Assembly: GCA_963422465.1 (NCBI GenBank)
Contig: OY730172.1
Location: forward strand, 434,001 to 498,000
Direction of reading: 5' to 3'
From: Lichina pygmaea
Taxonomy: Eukaryota; Ascomycota; Lichinomycetes; Lichinales; Lichinaceae
DNA: 64,000 bases
Made by a program: the position numbers and the translations under genes. The notes under the pieces are model-generated. The model was not told where the DNA came from. It did not search any database and saw only the letters and a program-made list of their open reading frames with translations. The first letter of the stretch is position 1, and each line of letters begins with the position of its first letter. Shown in pieces: positions 33,071 through 44,673 of this stretch.

Positions 33071-36000
33071 TCATGCCGGGGTGCTGCCGGAACCCATCCG
33101 CACGATCATCAGCGGCCACATGGTCTGCTGCTCGGGTGGAATTTCGCCAGAGGCTGCTGCTGCCACCGCTGCCGCGGCAGCGGCGGCAGTGGCGTCAGCG
33201 TTCGCCGGCGATCCCGAAGACATGTTCACGACCGGAGTGCCGGATATGTTCGTCGTTGCGTCGGTGCCACCGCTGGCCCCAGCCGCCCCAAGGTCACGCC
33301 CACCCAGTTGCATCAGGGCAGATGCCGAAAAGCACTCTTGCGGTTCCAAGTTGTTGCTGATCGCGCCGGTCCACTGACGCCACGACGTCGAGCCGGGGTT
33401 CCAGGCTGCGTGGGTGCCTCCGGCCGCCATGGCGTCGTTGGTCTGGAAGGCGGATTCGGTCTGCGCCGCCCTGGCGCCATCGCCGCCGCCCCCTCCGCCG
33501 TTTGTGAAGATGCCGAACGGGACAGCGCCGTTACTCCGCTGCGGATCGGCGGCTGCGGCCGTGGCTGCGTTGCCGGCTGCGTCGGCCGTCATCGTGTTCG
33601 TCGCGAGGGATCCGTCCGGGGCTGGATAGCCGGTGCCTGTGTAAACGCCTGCGTCCGGAGGATACGACAAGGCTGCCGATGCCGAGGCAGATCCCGACGG
33701 GGCGGGGTAAGAGTAGGCCCCGGTCGGCTGGAAGGTTGTCTGGCCGGTGCTGTTCAGGGCGGCGCCGTCGGCCGGGAGATATCCGTTGCCGCGTCCAGAC
33801 CCGGTCATCGAGCCGTTCGTGCCGCCTCCCGAGCCTTGGAAGCTGGTCGGAAAGGCCTGGCCGTTGAAGTTGGAGGGCGAGGGCCCAGGCGACCGGTCGT
33901 GGTCGCGGTCGTTCGGCCGATCTGGTGGTGCGACCGCCCTGGTGCGCTGGTCGCGGACCATCAGATCCATGACGCCGTCGATGATTCCTCGGACGGCGTC
34001 CCGAAGACGTGTACCAGAGCCTGGGAGGTCTTCTGTCAGTGGCAGCTCGACCGAGCATCCCTTCCGAGACGGACATACCGATCTGCAGTCCAACGTCGCC
34101 CATGATGGTCACCCAGTCTTCCATCTCCTCCCGAAGCTTGGCCAGAGCAGCCGGTGTCAACTCGCTGCGGCGGTACCAGTGTGCGTAGAGCATCACCATG
34201 AGTGCCATCATGTACACGGCCGCGTTGTACCACGTCGTGTCCAGGCTCTTCATCTCCTGGACCTGCATCAGCGTCTTCATCATGCCCCGGGCAGCTTCCA
34301 GGCACGAGTCGATGTTCTCCCGGTTGAAATCTGGGTCGCGAGTGGCGGACAGTGATGGATGCCTGACGAGCATCCGAAACTCGTGCTCCCACAGCTGCAG
34401 GTACAACGCGAAGTGGCTACAGTCGTCATCCCCCTCGGAAACCGGGGCCTCGACGTTGACGAGTTCGGACGGCCATTGGTCGCGCCACTGCGCGATCTTG
34501 GCTTCGAACCGGTGGACGTCATGTCTGTAGCACGAAGGATCACGCCGGGCCGAGTACATGGTGCTGAACATGTCGATAAAGATGATGGCGGCCTTAAAGA
34601 CCTCTATGCCGATCAAGATCTTGCAGCGACCTGGTCTGCTCCGGTCGATGCCCTCTTCCGTGATCAGGTCGTCGTCGACGGCTACGGGCAGCTCCACGTC
34701 AAAGTCTTCGTTGCGCAGCGGCATCGGTCTCCCGAGCTTGCCGCTGAGGCTCACGTGAATGGCCAGCAGCGAGTAGAACACGCGCTTGCGCATCTCGATC
34801 TCGATCATGTTCGTCGGAGGCGTAGTCGGAGGCGTAGTCGGCCCATGCCGCTTGACGGACCTGTGCAGGCCTGCCTCGAGCGCGACGTTGAACGTCGACG
34901 CCGTCACGACCCAGCTCGCGCTCGGCTTGGGGAAGTTCCGCATGTGCGAGCAGATGAGAGCGAGCGCCTGGATGTCGACGAGCTTGCGGCTGGCGAGCAG
35001 CTGGCCGTAGAAGGTGAGGGAGTGATGGTAGTGCATGTTCGACCGATGGTTGGCCTCGGCCGCCGTGGGCGCCGCCCAGTTGCGGGACGCCCACTGGAAG
35101 AACATTATGGCAAAGACCATGTGGACCATGACTATCTCGGCCGCGGACGGACGGAAGTTTGGATCCTCGTACATGTTGTCGACCTGGAGCGTCCCGTCAG
35201 CATCGTCTCCCGGCGGCATCTACACACGGCACGATCACCGAGGGACGGGGCGGCACTTACGAGACGCCGAAAGCTCGGCCCGTGGAGGATGGGCAGGTAT
35301 GGGTTTAGGACCCGGAGATACCAGCCGATGAACTCGTTGGCGTCGTCGCGAGGCGGCAGCTTGACCTCATCGAGACGCGGATTGATCCCCAGCGACGACT
35401 GGAGAAAACTCTGGTAGGACTTGTTATATAAGCCCATCTGGAAGATCGGGGTGAGCGGTTCGTCAACGTCGCTCGAGGAGAAGTCGGCGACGTCGATCTC
35501 CATGCCCAGGATCGACAGGGCCGTGCCGTTGAGCCCACTCAGGCCCGAGCCGGAAGAGGTGACACCCAGGTAGTTGTCGCCAGCCGGCGCGGTCCGGAAG
35601 GTCGGCAGGGCGAAGAGGCTCGTGTCGTGGGTTCGCATCGTCGTCATCACAGCCTGCGGGGCCGGGCCCGCCGTGTTCGCGACAGAGGGGGCGGCCGGAG
35701 CGGCCGCGGCCGCGGCGGCGGGGGCGGCGGTCTGGCTAGCGTCCCACATCGTCGGCTGAGCGTCGGGCCCACTCGCGTTCCAGTCCACCAACGAGCCGAC
35801 GTGAGGGTCGGGGTAGCCGGCCGGCTTGGAGTCGACGCCGGCGGCGACGAGCTTGGACTGTAGATCGCGGGCGCGACTCTCGGCATCGCGGAGGCGCTGT
35901 TCGAGCTGGTCGACGTAGCCCCTGGACACGGCGCGACCGGTGATGCGGTCCGTCGTGCGGCAGTCGGTGTTGGCTTGGAGGCACGGGGTGCAGCCTCCGA

Positions 36001-36254
36001 TGGTGCCGTCGCAGCGCATCTTCCTGATCTAGATGGAGGATAGTATCACCGGTCAGCCGCGGTCCTACGGGCTCGCACGCGACAGGTTCGCTCACTTTGC
36101 AGCGGTCGCACGCTTGACCGGTCCGGTTGGAGGCATTCAATTTCTTGCGCACCGAGTCCGAGAAGTCCTCCGGTCTGAGGTGCTCGGCTTTCACTTGCTT
36201 CACAGGCGGCGGGCCCGCCGCCGGCGAGCCGGACGACGTTCGCTTGGGAGGCAT
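33071..36254 (-). CDS. Zn2Cys6 fungal-specific transcription factor
   Basis: Predicted exons are 36254-36096, 36028-35261, 35219-34079 and 34020-33071, giving about 1005 residues. The first intron splits the zinc cluster; joining gives C-x2-C-x6-C-x6-C-x2-C-x6-C at residues 49-76 (ACDRCKIRKMRCDG..CTPC..C). A predicted coiled coil (VDQLEQRLRDAESRARDLQ) follows. The middle homology region (fungal_trans type) includes LNPYLPILHGPSFRRL, LALICSHMRNFPKPSASW and RVFYSLLAIHVSLSGKLGRPM. The C-terminus is Gly/Ala/Asn-rich and low complexity. It is a nuclear regulator of the family that includes sugar and xylanase regulators, but its target is unknown. The 41-bp intron 2 is unusually short; reading-frame continuity supports it. 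An ATG at 36296 is an alternative start. Confidence 0.85.
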
Positions 36255-37155
36255 CTCAGGAGAGAGCCGGGCAGCCGCGATGGGTCTCGGGCTCACCTGC
36301 CTGGCCGAAGGAACTTGCCGAATCCGAAGTCGAATTCGGTGGGGAAAGGCGAAAGCCGAGTAGGTGGATTGGCGGAAAGCTCCGTCGAGAGAGAGGTAGA
36401 TGGAAGCTACCAGGCAGGTGGAAATGTCAGCGGTAAGGCTTAGTAGGCCGTCAGGCTCGTCTTGCTGCGCTTCCTCACCGTGTCCGTCAGCGTCGCCGTT
36501 GCCGTCGCCGTCGGCGACTACACGTCACCGGCGGCGATGGGAAAAGTGACGCTGCGTGGACGGACGACCGCCGACACCGATGGAATTTCGACTTGCTGAG
36601 CGCCGGTGATGAACACTACGATGCCGACGGAGAAGAGCCAAGCACCGAGCCTTGAGCACACAGAGCAGAGAGTATTGAGGAAGTCTCGTACGATATCGAT
36701 CAGCTTCGGTTTTGCAGGGGAGAAGGTTGAAGGTGGAAGAGTAAGATGAGGAAGAAGAGAAGAAGTGGGCGAGTTTATAACAGGACCGGAGGTTGTCTGG
36801 TAAACAGAAAAACAGTGATATTGGACGCGTTATTGTTTTTTTCCAGCCCTAACTGTCAAGTTATCAGCTGCCCTGACCCTCACCAACACAGAGAGTGTGT
36901 GTTCGGAATCCCACAACGGTTGAGCTATGACCAACCGGCAAATATGTCGGCTCCACTTCACACGACCGACTGACGACCAAAGCGCCGAGACCTACTGGAA
37001 GGACGGGGAGGGTGCAAATTCACGGCTGTGGCGTATCCTATAAGGCTCCCATGCTTGTTGAGCAGGGATATGAAGCATGATTCTAATAGAACTACCAGTT
37101 CTACGAGCACGACCCCGCCACTTTGAGGTTCAGCGTCACGGCTTGGCAGGCCACG
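36255..37155. promoter_or_regulatory. Divergent intergenic region, Zn2Cys6 gene and CGI121
   Basis: These 901 bp lie between two divergent start codons. There is no supported gene. The part next to the transcription factor is GC-rich, with repeated GTCGCCGTTGCCGTCGCCG-like words (about 36480-36520), and presumably contains its 5' leader. No specific binding site could be assigned. Confidence 0.45.
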
Positions 37156-37947
37156 ATGTCGGTACGCACCTACCGTCTGCAGCATCTTCCGCCAGACATG
37201 CCCATCTATGTGGGCCTCTTCGCCGATGTCGCGAACGCGGCTGCATTGAGGGCAGCCTTGTTGGCCGGCCAGACCGACTTCGAATATGCCTTCATTGATG
37301 CCACGATGGTAATTGGACGACCAGCTGGATAGAATTCAAAAGTCAAGATGGCCGATATCGCTAATGGAACACGGGCGAAGATTTTGTCCACCGTTCACGC
37401 CTTGGCCGCCGCCTATCGAGCGTTACAAGATCATCTTCAAGGCCGCCAGCGGTCCAAGAATGTCCATTCTGAGATTGTCTATTCTCTGAATCCGAATAAC
37501 AATGTTAGCACCGTAATCATCGTCATCATCCCCGAGGGATAAGGTCGATCAGGGCATCATCTCGTCAAGGACGATGCATTGGCACCCAACAGCTGACACT
37601 GTCGACCTCAGATTACCGAGTCATTTCGACGTTTTGGCATCGGCGAGGAAACCCGCTCCATCATCGCGATCAAGGTGGCAACATCTGCCTCCATCACGGC
37701 GGATTCGGTTCAAGAGCATCTCAGCCGCATCATTGATGGCACCGCCCTGATGTTTTCTGACGAGAACATCAAGGGCTCCACGGACATGGATCGAATTCGA
37801 AAGGTGTATGGACTCAAGGGACTGACCCCAGACGCAAAGCTAGTCTACCCCGAGGCGGAGTTGGGATCGAGCGATGGAGAACGCCGGGGACTGAGCGAGT
37901 TGGAGCAGCATGTCCTTAGCGCAATGTCTCTACGTGGCGCGGCATAA
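37156..37947 (+). CDS. CGI121: EKC/KEOPS complex subunit CGI121
   Basis: Predicted exons are 37156-37308, 37381-37503 and 37612-37947, giving 203 residues, the normal size for fungal CGI121 proteins. Family landmarks are visible in order: the start MSVRTYRLQHLPPDMPIYVG, DFEYAFIDA before intron 1, SEIVYSLNPNNN before intron 2, ITESFRRFGIG after it, MDRIRKVYGLKGL, and the terminal AMSLRGA. Both introns have GT..AG ends and plausible branch sites (GCTAAT, GCTGACAC). CGI121 (human TPRKB) binds the Bud32 kinase and tRNA in the KEOPS complex, which makes t6A37 in tRNA and affects telomeres and transcription. Upstream in-frame codons exist, but the start after the divergent promoter at MSVRTY fits the family best. 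Confidence 0.85.
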
Positions 37948-39121
37948 GATTCCCATCCTCATTGACGCAGCAGTGCGTATGTACGTATGTACATACGTAC
38001 GTTACGTACAGTGCTGTAGGAAAGACTTTGCTGATGCTCAAACCTTGCGGCGGAATATTCTTTCAAAGAAGCCAGTATTTATTTCAAGCCAGTCAAGCCG
38101 AACTACAATAGGAAACTTCAACATTCAACAATCAGTCACCCGCCATCAGAACTCTCTCCATGCATCATCCAGCCTTCTTTCGAGAGATGTGGCAATCTGA
38201 CGATGCTCTCATTGAAGACCTGTTGGCCTCACACCTATCCTGCCACTACATACGTACAGTTTACTCATACCGTAGGTGCCTGCGAAAGTATGGACGCGTT
38301 GATGTCACAAAGATGGTCTTATAACTTTATTAGCACATACGTACTTTTCATCAAGACACAATACAGCAATGGCTTGAGACAAGAATCCGGAGAAATTACA
38401 AGACAGATAAGCATTGTAACTGTAACGTTCACGACCATGACAAGATATCTGTGGATGCGTCCAGCCTTACGGAAGTACGGAAGTACGAGGTGATCATTGG
38501 TGGGCATGAGGAGCCTTAAACCACGTGACTAAAGCTGCCTTGGCACCCTTGACCCGCTGTCACTGATTACTCATCAAAGCACTGCTGGCACGTGATACTT
38601 ATGACCACTTGTCCTGCTCTCAGTATTCCTTAGTAAGAAGCTACTTCTCGTTAAGCCACATCTGGTCGTCTTACTTTTCATGTGACAGGTATATCAGAAC
38701 TTATGATACATGAGGCTTAAAATGTATTTCAGTGTGTAAGGTACACACGTACCCAAGCCATGGGGGGGTAATACCCCCCCATGGCACGGATACCTTCGTA
38801 CGTTCCGTACGTGAGTAAAGTCTTGCGCTAACTACGGAGTACTCGTAACTACGTATGGGTACAAACGTACGTATGTACCGTAGCCGGCCGGATATGGTTG
38901 TCGCGACAACGAGAGACACTTCGCCCCCCCACTCGTAATTGCTTACAATTTGCCCCTCGCGCATCGTCTTGCTGAATGACTGCCGCTGGCAGTGACGAGT
39001 CTGGTTGTGGTATCCAAATGCGTGGGTACCAGCCGCTCTTACATCCCCAACGACGTCGCTGCAACGAATTCGACTCTTGGACAGATGCTGGCACCCGTGT
39101 AGCCACTCTGTCGGACCCTCC
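37948..39121. other. Intergenic region with TACGTACGTA words and a G/C palindrome
   Basis: There is no supported gene. Repeated palindromic words occur at 37978-38010, 38466-38485, 38800-38815 and 38865-38880. A perfect inverted repeat with 14-bp arms and a 1-base spacer (GCCATG7TA / TAC7ATGGC) lies at 38757-38785, about 340 bp before the SLX4 start. Confidence 0.5.
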
Positions 39122-41779
39122 ATGGCGTCCGCCGAGGTGTTGATCATCTCGTCTCCTGTCCGGCCTCTTGATCCGCTCGGGTCGTCGCCATGCCTGCCGT
39201 CTCCCTCTGAGCTCCTATCTCAAGGAAGTCGATGTCTCCAAGGGAGAAACTCTTTGCCAAAGCCGCCTGTCAATGGTCGTACATCTCTCGTTGAAGGTGC
39301 AGCTCCACCCGCACCGAAGACCACAGTATCCCGAATTCACGCGGCACTGAGCGGAGAGCGTCAAGTATCATGCGATGGAGTCAAAACCACGAATCCTACT
39401 ACTCTGGCGAAGGCATCTCGATCCGGGGCGACGGTGTCTGCTGGACCTGGCAGCAAAGGATCACGGGCCGATTCCGAGTTGAGGAATTCCAAAGACGTCC
39501 AGACGAGAATCGAGACAGCTACCGTAAGAAAGCCAGCATCACGGAAAGCAAAAAAACGTTCACGGGCAGAAAAAACGTCCACGGGAACAACAGGCGGTGG
39601 GGTGTGCAGCGAGCAAGAACAAGTGGTCGTTCGAGGCTCAGAAGACTTGGGTCTTGAGCAGGCGACGAGACGAAGAATCAGCTGGACACCCCCACCAAAG
39701 GACACTTTCACAATTTTGACTTCTTCTGACCCCCCAGAGTCCATCCCTGCCGAGGCGGATATTCATAGCGAGCGTATTGAGCCAATTTCAGCGCGAAACG
39801 GCTTTGGGAATCTGCGGCAAGACTTTGGCTTTACTCCTGTCAAAGATGACGCTGAATGCATCAGAGGAAATAGAGGACCAGATGCCCAGCCAGCGACCAA
39901 GAAGAGGCGCCTTGAGGTAAAGCTTCTGCCCGCACCTGGATGCTCTCCAACTGGAACTAATTTGATGCTGGAACCCCAGTTCGTAGGGCCGTTGGGACCA
40001 GAACGTCTCGGCACAGCCCCTGCAGACAAGGCCAACGCAACGACCAAAGCCAGCAAGCGTAAAGCAAGGACCATCACCGAGCAGGCTACCGCTCAATACG
40101 CGATTGGCCCGAATTGTTCGGTCAGCCCTTCCGCAGCAAATCTAACTCGAACCGGAGACGTTGCGGAGAATGCGAATGAAGACTTCGCTCTTGCTCAAAA
40201 GCAGTCTCGTTCGAAGCACGCCGCTGCCGATCCCGAGTCCAACTCTCGAAAAGGTGTCAAAGAACGAAAGGGATCTGCCAAAAGGCCCAAGAAAGACGAC
40301 CCTAAGCCACTTCCGTTGCTTTCACCGCGATCTGCTTGCAGACAGATCGGCCGCCAAGAGGTTGTCTTTGGCACCTCCAGTCAGCTCGCAAATGGCCAAT
40401 CAGGAGAGCGCCGAAAGGTCCCAGGGGCTGCAGATATGAGCCTGGGGTCTTGCCCAAGCGAAGCTGTTAGCATCTCCTTTACTCCGAGTCTCAAGTCACA
40501 CAACCTTTGGTCAGGTTCTGCTGCCAGCAGAAGTCTCTGGTCGGTCTCAGCAAGGGACAGCCAGAGCCTCTTGGTGGATAATGTCATTGATGTCAGCGCA
40601 GAGCTTGAGGACCACACGGTCGAGGATGAGGCGGAGTCTATGCGGGAAGGCCGCCAGGTGCTCGCGCGAGAGAGATCGGAGGACGCATCAGCATGCAGTC
40701 CGGATTGGAAGTACGTGGACGACGATTCTGTGGTCTGTGTGGACACACCCCGCCATCAAACGCCTCGAGACCATAAAGAAGGGAATGATCTGTCGGGCAG
40801 CATTCAAGGCGGCGTCCCACGCCTTTCTCAGGGCCGGGGTGGGGAGCTGGGAAAGAAACCAGCCAAAGCCGACGCAGCTCGTTGTCCGATAGGACCCCCA
40901 GAGCCGACCAAAGAGCAAACAGGAGCCGGTCCAGGAGTCGCAGATGGCGGGCCACCGGACAGACCAGACTTCAACGGCTATCTCACCTCTCAGCTGACGT
41001 CTACCCTGGCTTCCTACGGATTCAAGCCGGTCAAGAGCCGAAAAGGCATGATCGCGCTGCTGGAGAAATGCTGGAACGAAGGAAGCCGGGCGGCTTTGAA
41101 ACCACTCGGTGTCAACACCAAGGTACAGCGGCGGGCGCAGTCTTCGAAGGGGACCAGAGCATCCCAGAAAGAGATGCCGACCAAATCCGACTCCGGTCGG
41201 CCAGGCGGCGAAGGGGCGCGCTCCGAGACCAGCACCGGCCGTGCAGCAACCTCGAAAGCCTCGTCCAGAAAGAAGAAGACGAAAGAAGCTGGCGAGCCAT
41301 CTGCGACCACGAGGTACGGGCAGACCTCGGAACCAGCGCAGCTGGCGGAAGCGATGTCCGACGCTGCAAAGGCGTCCTCGAAGCAAAAAAAGGCTCAGCG
41401 TCCTAAGAGGCCCCCGAAGACCTCGCCGGCCCCGCTCATCACGATTCCAGAGTCCCCACCTGCGACTCCCGTCATCTCACCCGCCGTGGCCGACCACGAG
41501 TTTGAGTCGCAGGCGCATCGCTTTGCCAGCATCACGCGAGCCGTTCGCCACCAGCCGCTGTCGACATCGAAAGATGCCCGCACATGGCACGAGAAGATCC
41601 TGACGTACGATCCTATCGTTCTGGAGGATTTCGCCATTTGGTTGAACATGCAGGGGCTTGCCGCGGTGGGCGAAGACTTTGAGGTCGGCCCGGCCGAGGC
41701 TAGGGCATGGTGTCAAGCCAAGGGTGTCTGCTGTCTCTGGAGGGAAAACCTACGGGGGGAGTCACGGCGGCGGCGTTGA
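39122..41779 (+). CDS. SLX4: Structure-specific endonuclease scaffold SLX4
   Basis: This is a single-exon ORF of 885 residues from MASAEVLIISSPV; an upstream ATG at 39005 would add 39 residues without family character. The long middle is charged, low-complexity and rich in Ser, Lys and Pro, as in fungal SLX4. A SAP-like stretch YLTSQLTSTLASYGFKPVKS with GMIALLEKCW lies near residues 619-650. The C-terminal SLX4 domain (last 80 residues or so) is clear: FASITRAVRHQPL, TWHEKILTYDPIVLEDFAIW, and WCQAKGVCCLWRENLRG at the end. SLX4 binds and activates SLX1 to cut branched DNA such as Holliday junctions and 5' flaps in the nucleus. The central region diverges fast in all fungi, so only the C-terminus carries strong homology. 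Confidence 0.88.
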   Translation: MASAEVLIISSPVRPLDPLGSSPCLPSPSELLSQGSRCLQGRNSLPKPPVNGRTSLVEGAAPPAPKTTVSRIHAALSGERQVSCDGVKTTNPTTLAKASRSGATVSAGPGSKGSRADSELRNSKDVQTRIETATVRKPASRKAKKRSRAEKTSTGTTGGGVCSEQEQVVVRGSEDLGLEQATRRRISWTPPPKDTFTILTSSDPPESIPAEADIHSERIEPISARNGFGNLRQDFGFTPVKDDAECIRGNRGPDAQPATKKRRLEVKLLPAPGCSPTGTNLMLEPQFVGPLGPERLGTAPADKANATTKASKRKARTITEQATAQYAIGPNCSVSPSAANLTRTGDVAENANEDFALAQKQSRSKHAAADPESNSRKGVKERKGSAKRPKKDDPKPLPLLSPRSACRQIGRQEVVFGTSSQLANGQSGERRKVPGAADMSLGSCPSEAVSISFTPSLKSHNLWSGSAASRSLWSVSARDSQSLLVDNVIDVSAELEDHTVEDEAESMREGRQVLARERSEDASACSPDWKYVDDDSVVCVDTPRHQTPRDHKEGNDLSGSIQGGVPRLSQGRGGELGKKPAKADAARCPIGPPEPTKEQTGAGPGVADGGPPDRPDFNGYLTSQLTSTLASYGFKPVKSRKGMIALLEKCWNEGSRAALKPLGVNTKVQRRAQSSKGTRASQKEMPTKSDSGRPGGEGARSETSTGRAATSKASSRKKKTKEAGEPSATTRYGQTSEPAQLAEAMSDAAKASSKQKKAQRPKRPPKTSPAPLITIPESPPATPVISPAVADHEFESQAHRFASITRAVRHQPLSTSKDARTWHEKILTYDPIVLEDFAIWLNMQGLAAVGEDFEVGPAEARAWCQAKGVCCLWRENLRGESRRRR

Positions 41780-42175
41780 ACAGGTTCTCGTCCCCCTTTC
41801 CTTCCCATTGTGCTATTGCATTCTTTTGGTGTCTAGTCTAGGTGCTTGTGTTGGATATGTCACTCAGCAGCAGTGTAGTGTCTTGTCCATCGTTCTACCT
41901 CGTTCGTTCAGACGGGAGCCCGTCACTTCACCGACTTGCGATATCTTGAAATGCCTCTGGAAAAGGCTGCCCATCCTCGTATACGAGTACGTTAGCTCGG
42001 TATCATGATTTTTGTTTTGTTTGTATCACCGTGGCGCCTGGTGTTGGCTGCCCCACTATGACAACACAGCTTCGCACGTGACACTGCTGTCGCGGAGCCA
42101 CCGACAAAAATCGATTCTAGAGATGTCATCCTGGATCACGTCTTCTCAAAATCAATTATTTTCTCTCGACCAAGG
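41780..42175. other. Spacer between SLX4 and the M28 peptidase gene
   Basis: These 396 bp have no ORF. They contain T-rich stretches suited to the SLX4 3' end and the promoter of the downstream gene. No specific site is recognised. Confidence 0.4.
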
Positions 42176-44673
42176 ATGAATGGCACCAGGGAACCATCGA
42201 ACGAGCGTACGGCCCTCATTCAGGTGGTTCGAGTAGCTCCAGTACGTCGACGCTACACCCACCGGCTCTTGCGCCGAGCCTGCTCAGTGGCCCTTGGATC
42301 GCTACTAGCAGTCGCAGTCCTTCTATTCTTATTGCCCGAAGAGCTTCTTCCTCGCCCAAGACATGCTGGACATGGTCATCGACGTCGACATCGACATCGA
42401 AAACAAGGGCTACCGTTCGAAGAGCTCCAGGATATTCTGCTCTCGACGCCCTCGGAAGAGCGAGCAAAGGAGTGGAGCGCCTACTACACTTCGGGACCGC
42501 ACCTCGCCGGAAAGAACTACAGTCAAGCCGAATGGACGCAAAACAAGTGGAAAGAGTTTGGCATCGACGACGTCAGCATCGTCAGCTACGATGTCTACCT
42601 GAACTATCCCGCAGGACACCGCTTGGCTCTGCTCGAGAAGACCGATGCTGGGAAGCCCGCCGCTGCTGACTGGAGAGTTACATATGAAGCACGGCTGGAG
42701 GAGGATGTGCTCGATGAAGACGACACGAGTGGCCTCAGCGAGCGGATAGCCACATTCCACGGCTATTCTGCCAGTGGTAATGTGACGGCCCAGTACGTGT
42801 ATGCGAATTATGGATCCTATCGCGATTTTGAGGATCTCCAAAAGGCGAACATCAGCCTGGCCGGAAAGATTGCCCTTCTGAGATACGGCCGAGTTTTCCG
42901 GGGTCTCAAGGTCAAGCGCGCACAAGAGCTTGGTATGGTCGGGGTCGTCATCTACAGCGATCCCGGTGATGATGGCGATGTTACGGTCGAGGAAGGTGTG
43001 CCAGCTTACCCAAAGGGCCCCGCGAGGGAACCGAGCAGCGTGCAACGAGGGAGCACTCAGTTTCTGAGTGAGCCTGCCACCAGCAAGATTCGAGTCTGGA
43101 TATGGAAGTCCTGGGGACTCCGGTAGAGCTGACGCAGCGGGCTACCCTTAGGTATACTTGCAGGGGATCCCACCACTCCGGGATATCCCTCCAAGCCCGG
43201 TGTCCCTCGCACCCCACCGGACATTGCGACGCCATCAATACCATCCCTTCCAATCTCGTACGAAGACGCACTCCCCCTCCTCACAGCCTTGAATGGCCAC
43301 GGACCTCCGGCGTCTTCTTTCAACGAACACTGGGACGGCGGCGGACTGGGATATCTTGGCGTACAGTATCATATTGGACCATCCCCGAGCACGCTGGCTC
43401 TCAACCTGGTGAACGACCAGGAGTACGTCATCACACCAATCTGGAATGTAATCGGGATCATCAACGGGTCGGCTTCGGACGAGGTCGTCATCCTGGGAAA
43501 CCACCGCGACTCTTGGACGGCCAGCGGCGCGGGTGATCCCCACAGCGGCTCGGCGGAGCTGAACGAGGTGATCAGGAGCTTTGGCAAGGCGCTCGAGCAA
43601 GGCTGGAGGCCGTTGCGGACCATCGTCTTCTGCAGCTGGGATGGAGAAGAGTACGGACTTCTCGGGTCGACCGAATGGGTGGAAGAATACATACCATGGC
43701 TGTCCGCGAGCGCGGTCGCCTACATCAACGTCGACATCGGCACCGTCGGCCCGCGATTCAAAGCGGCGGCAAGCCCGATCCTCAACCAGCTGCTCTACGA
43801 TGTCACCTCGATCGTGCCATCCCCGAACGTGTCCATCGGGGGGCAGACGGTTCGAGACACATGGGATGGCGCCATCCGCACGATGGGAAGCGGCAGCGAT
43901 TTCACGGCCTTTCAGGGCTTTGCCGGGATACCTTCCATGGACCTGAGTTTCAAGAACGGACCTCAGGACGCCCTTCATCATTACCACTCGAACTACGACA
44001 GCTTCGACTGGATGGATCGCTTCGGCGACCCAGGCTGGCATTACCACGCGACGATGGCAAAGATCTTTGCGCTCGTGGGCGCCAAGCTCGCGGATACGCC
44101 GGTGGTTCCTTTCGGTGCTGCTGACTACTCACGGGCACTGATCAAGTACGTCGAGAACGCCAAGGAAGACTTGCTCGATGACGAGAAGGACGAGCGGAAG
44201 CTGTCATTTGCCGGCCTCGACGATGCCCTCGAAGGGCTGCTCCGGGCCGCGGTCGAACTAGACGGCTCCGCTGCCGCCGTAGCAAAGCGTCTTCACCGAC
44301 ACGTCCCCTGGTGGAAATGGTGGAAGAAGGCGAAGCTGTACCACAGCATCGTCAAGGTCAACGAGAAGTACATCGGACTCGAGCGGCAATTCCTGCATTT
44401 CGAAGGGCTGGATGGTCGGCCGTGGTTCAAGCATGTCGTCTTCGCGCCGGGCCTGTGGACAGGCTACTCCGGGAGCACGTTTCCTGGGATCGTCGAGAGC
44501 ATCGAACGGAAGGATTGGGTGAACGCTCAGGTACGATGATCCAGAAGGCGTTGTTTCCCCCTTCTGCCCGGCAGCCGTAACAAAGGAAAAAGTCTGAGCT
44601 GACCAACTTTCACCAGCGATGGATCGGCATCATCGAGACGCGGGTTCAAGCAGCTGCGCTTTACATCAAGTAG
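42176..44673 (+). CDS. M28 glutamate carboxypeptidase II-like membrane metallopeptidase
   Basis: Predicted exons are 42176-43067, 43152-44530 and 44617-44673, giving 775 residues. A short basic cytoplasmic N-terminus precedes one membrane segment (residues about 36-54, LAVAVLLFLL), then a His/Arg-rich linker, so it is a type II membrane protein. A protease-associated domain spans about 170-290 (GKIALLRYGRVFRGLKVKRA, GVVIYSDP). The M28 core has the expected zinc ligands: H415 (GNHRDSW), D426 (GAGDPHSGSA), catalytic and ligand E463/E464 (SWDGEEYGLLGS), D492 (YINVDIG) and H576 (YHSNYDS). The C-terminus is the transferrin-receptor-like dimerisation domain. It is related to yeast Vps70/Tre1 and human PSMA. 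The substrate is unknown; it is likely vacuolar, endosomal or at the cell surface. Confidence 0.9.

Noticed and set aside
32930-35417. Plus-strand ORFs of up to 391 codons opposite the Zn2Cys6 gene
   Set aside because: Arg/Gly-rich shadows of a GC-rich coding region; the minus strand carries the recognisable domains.
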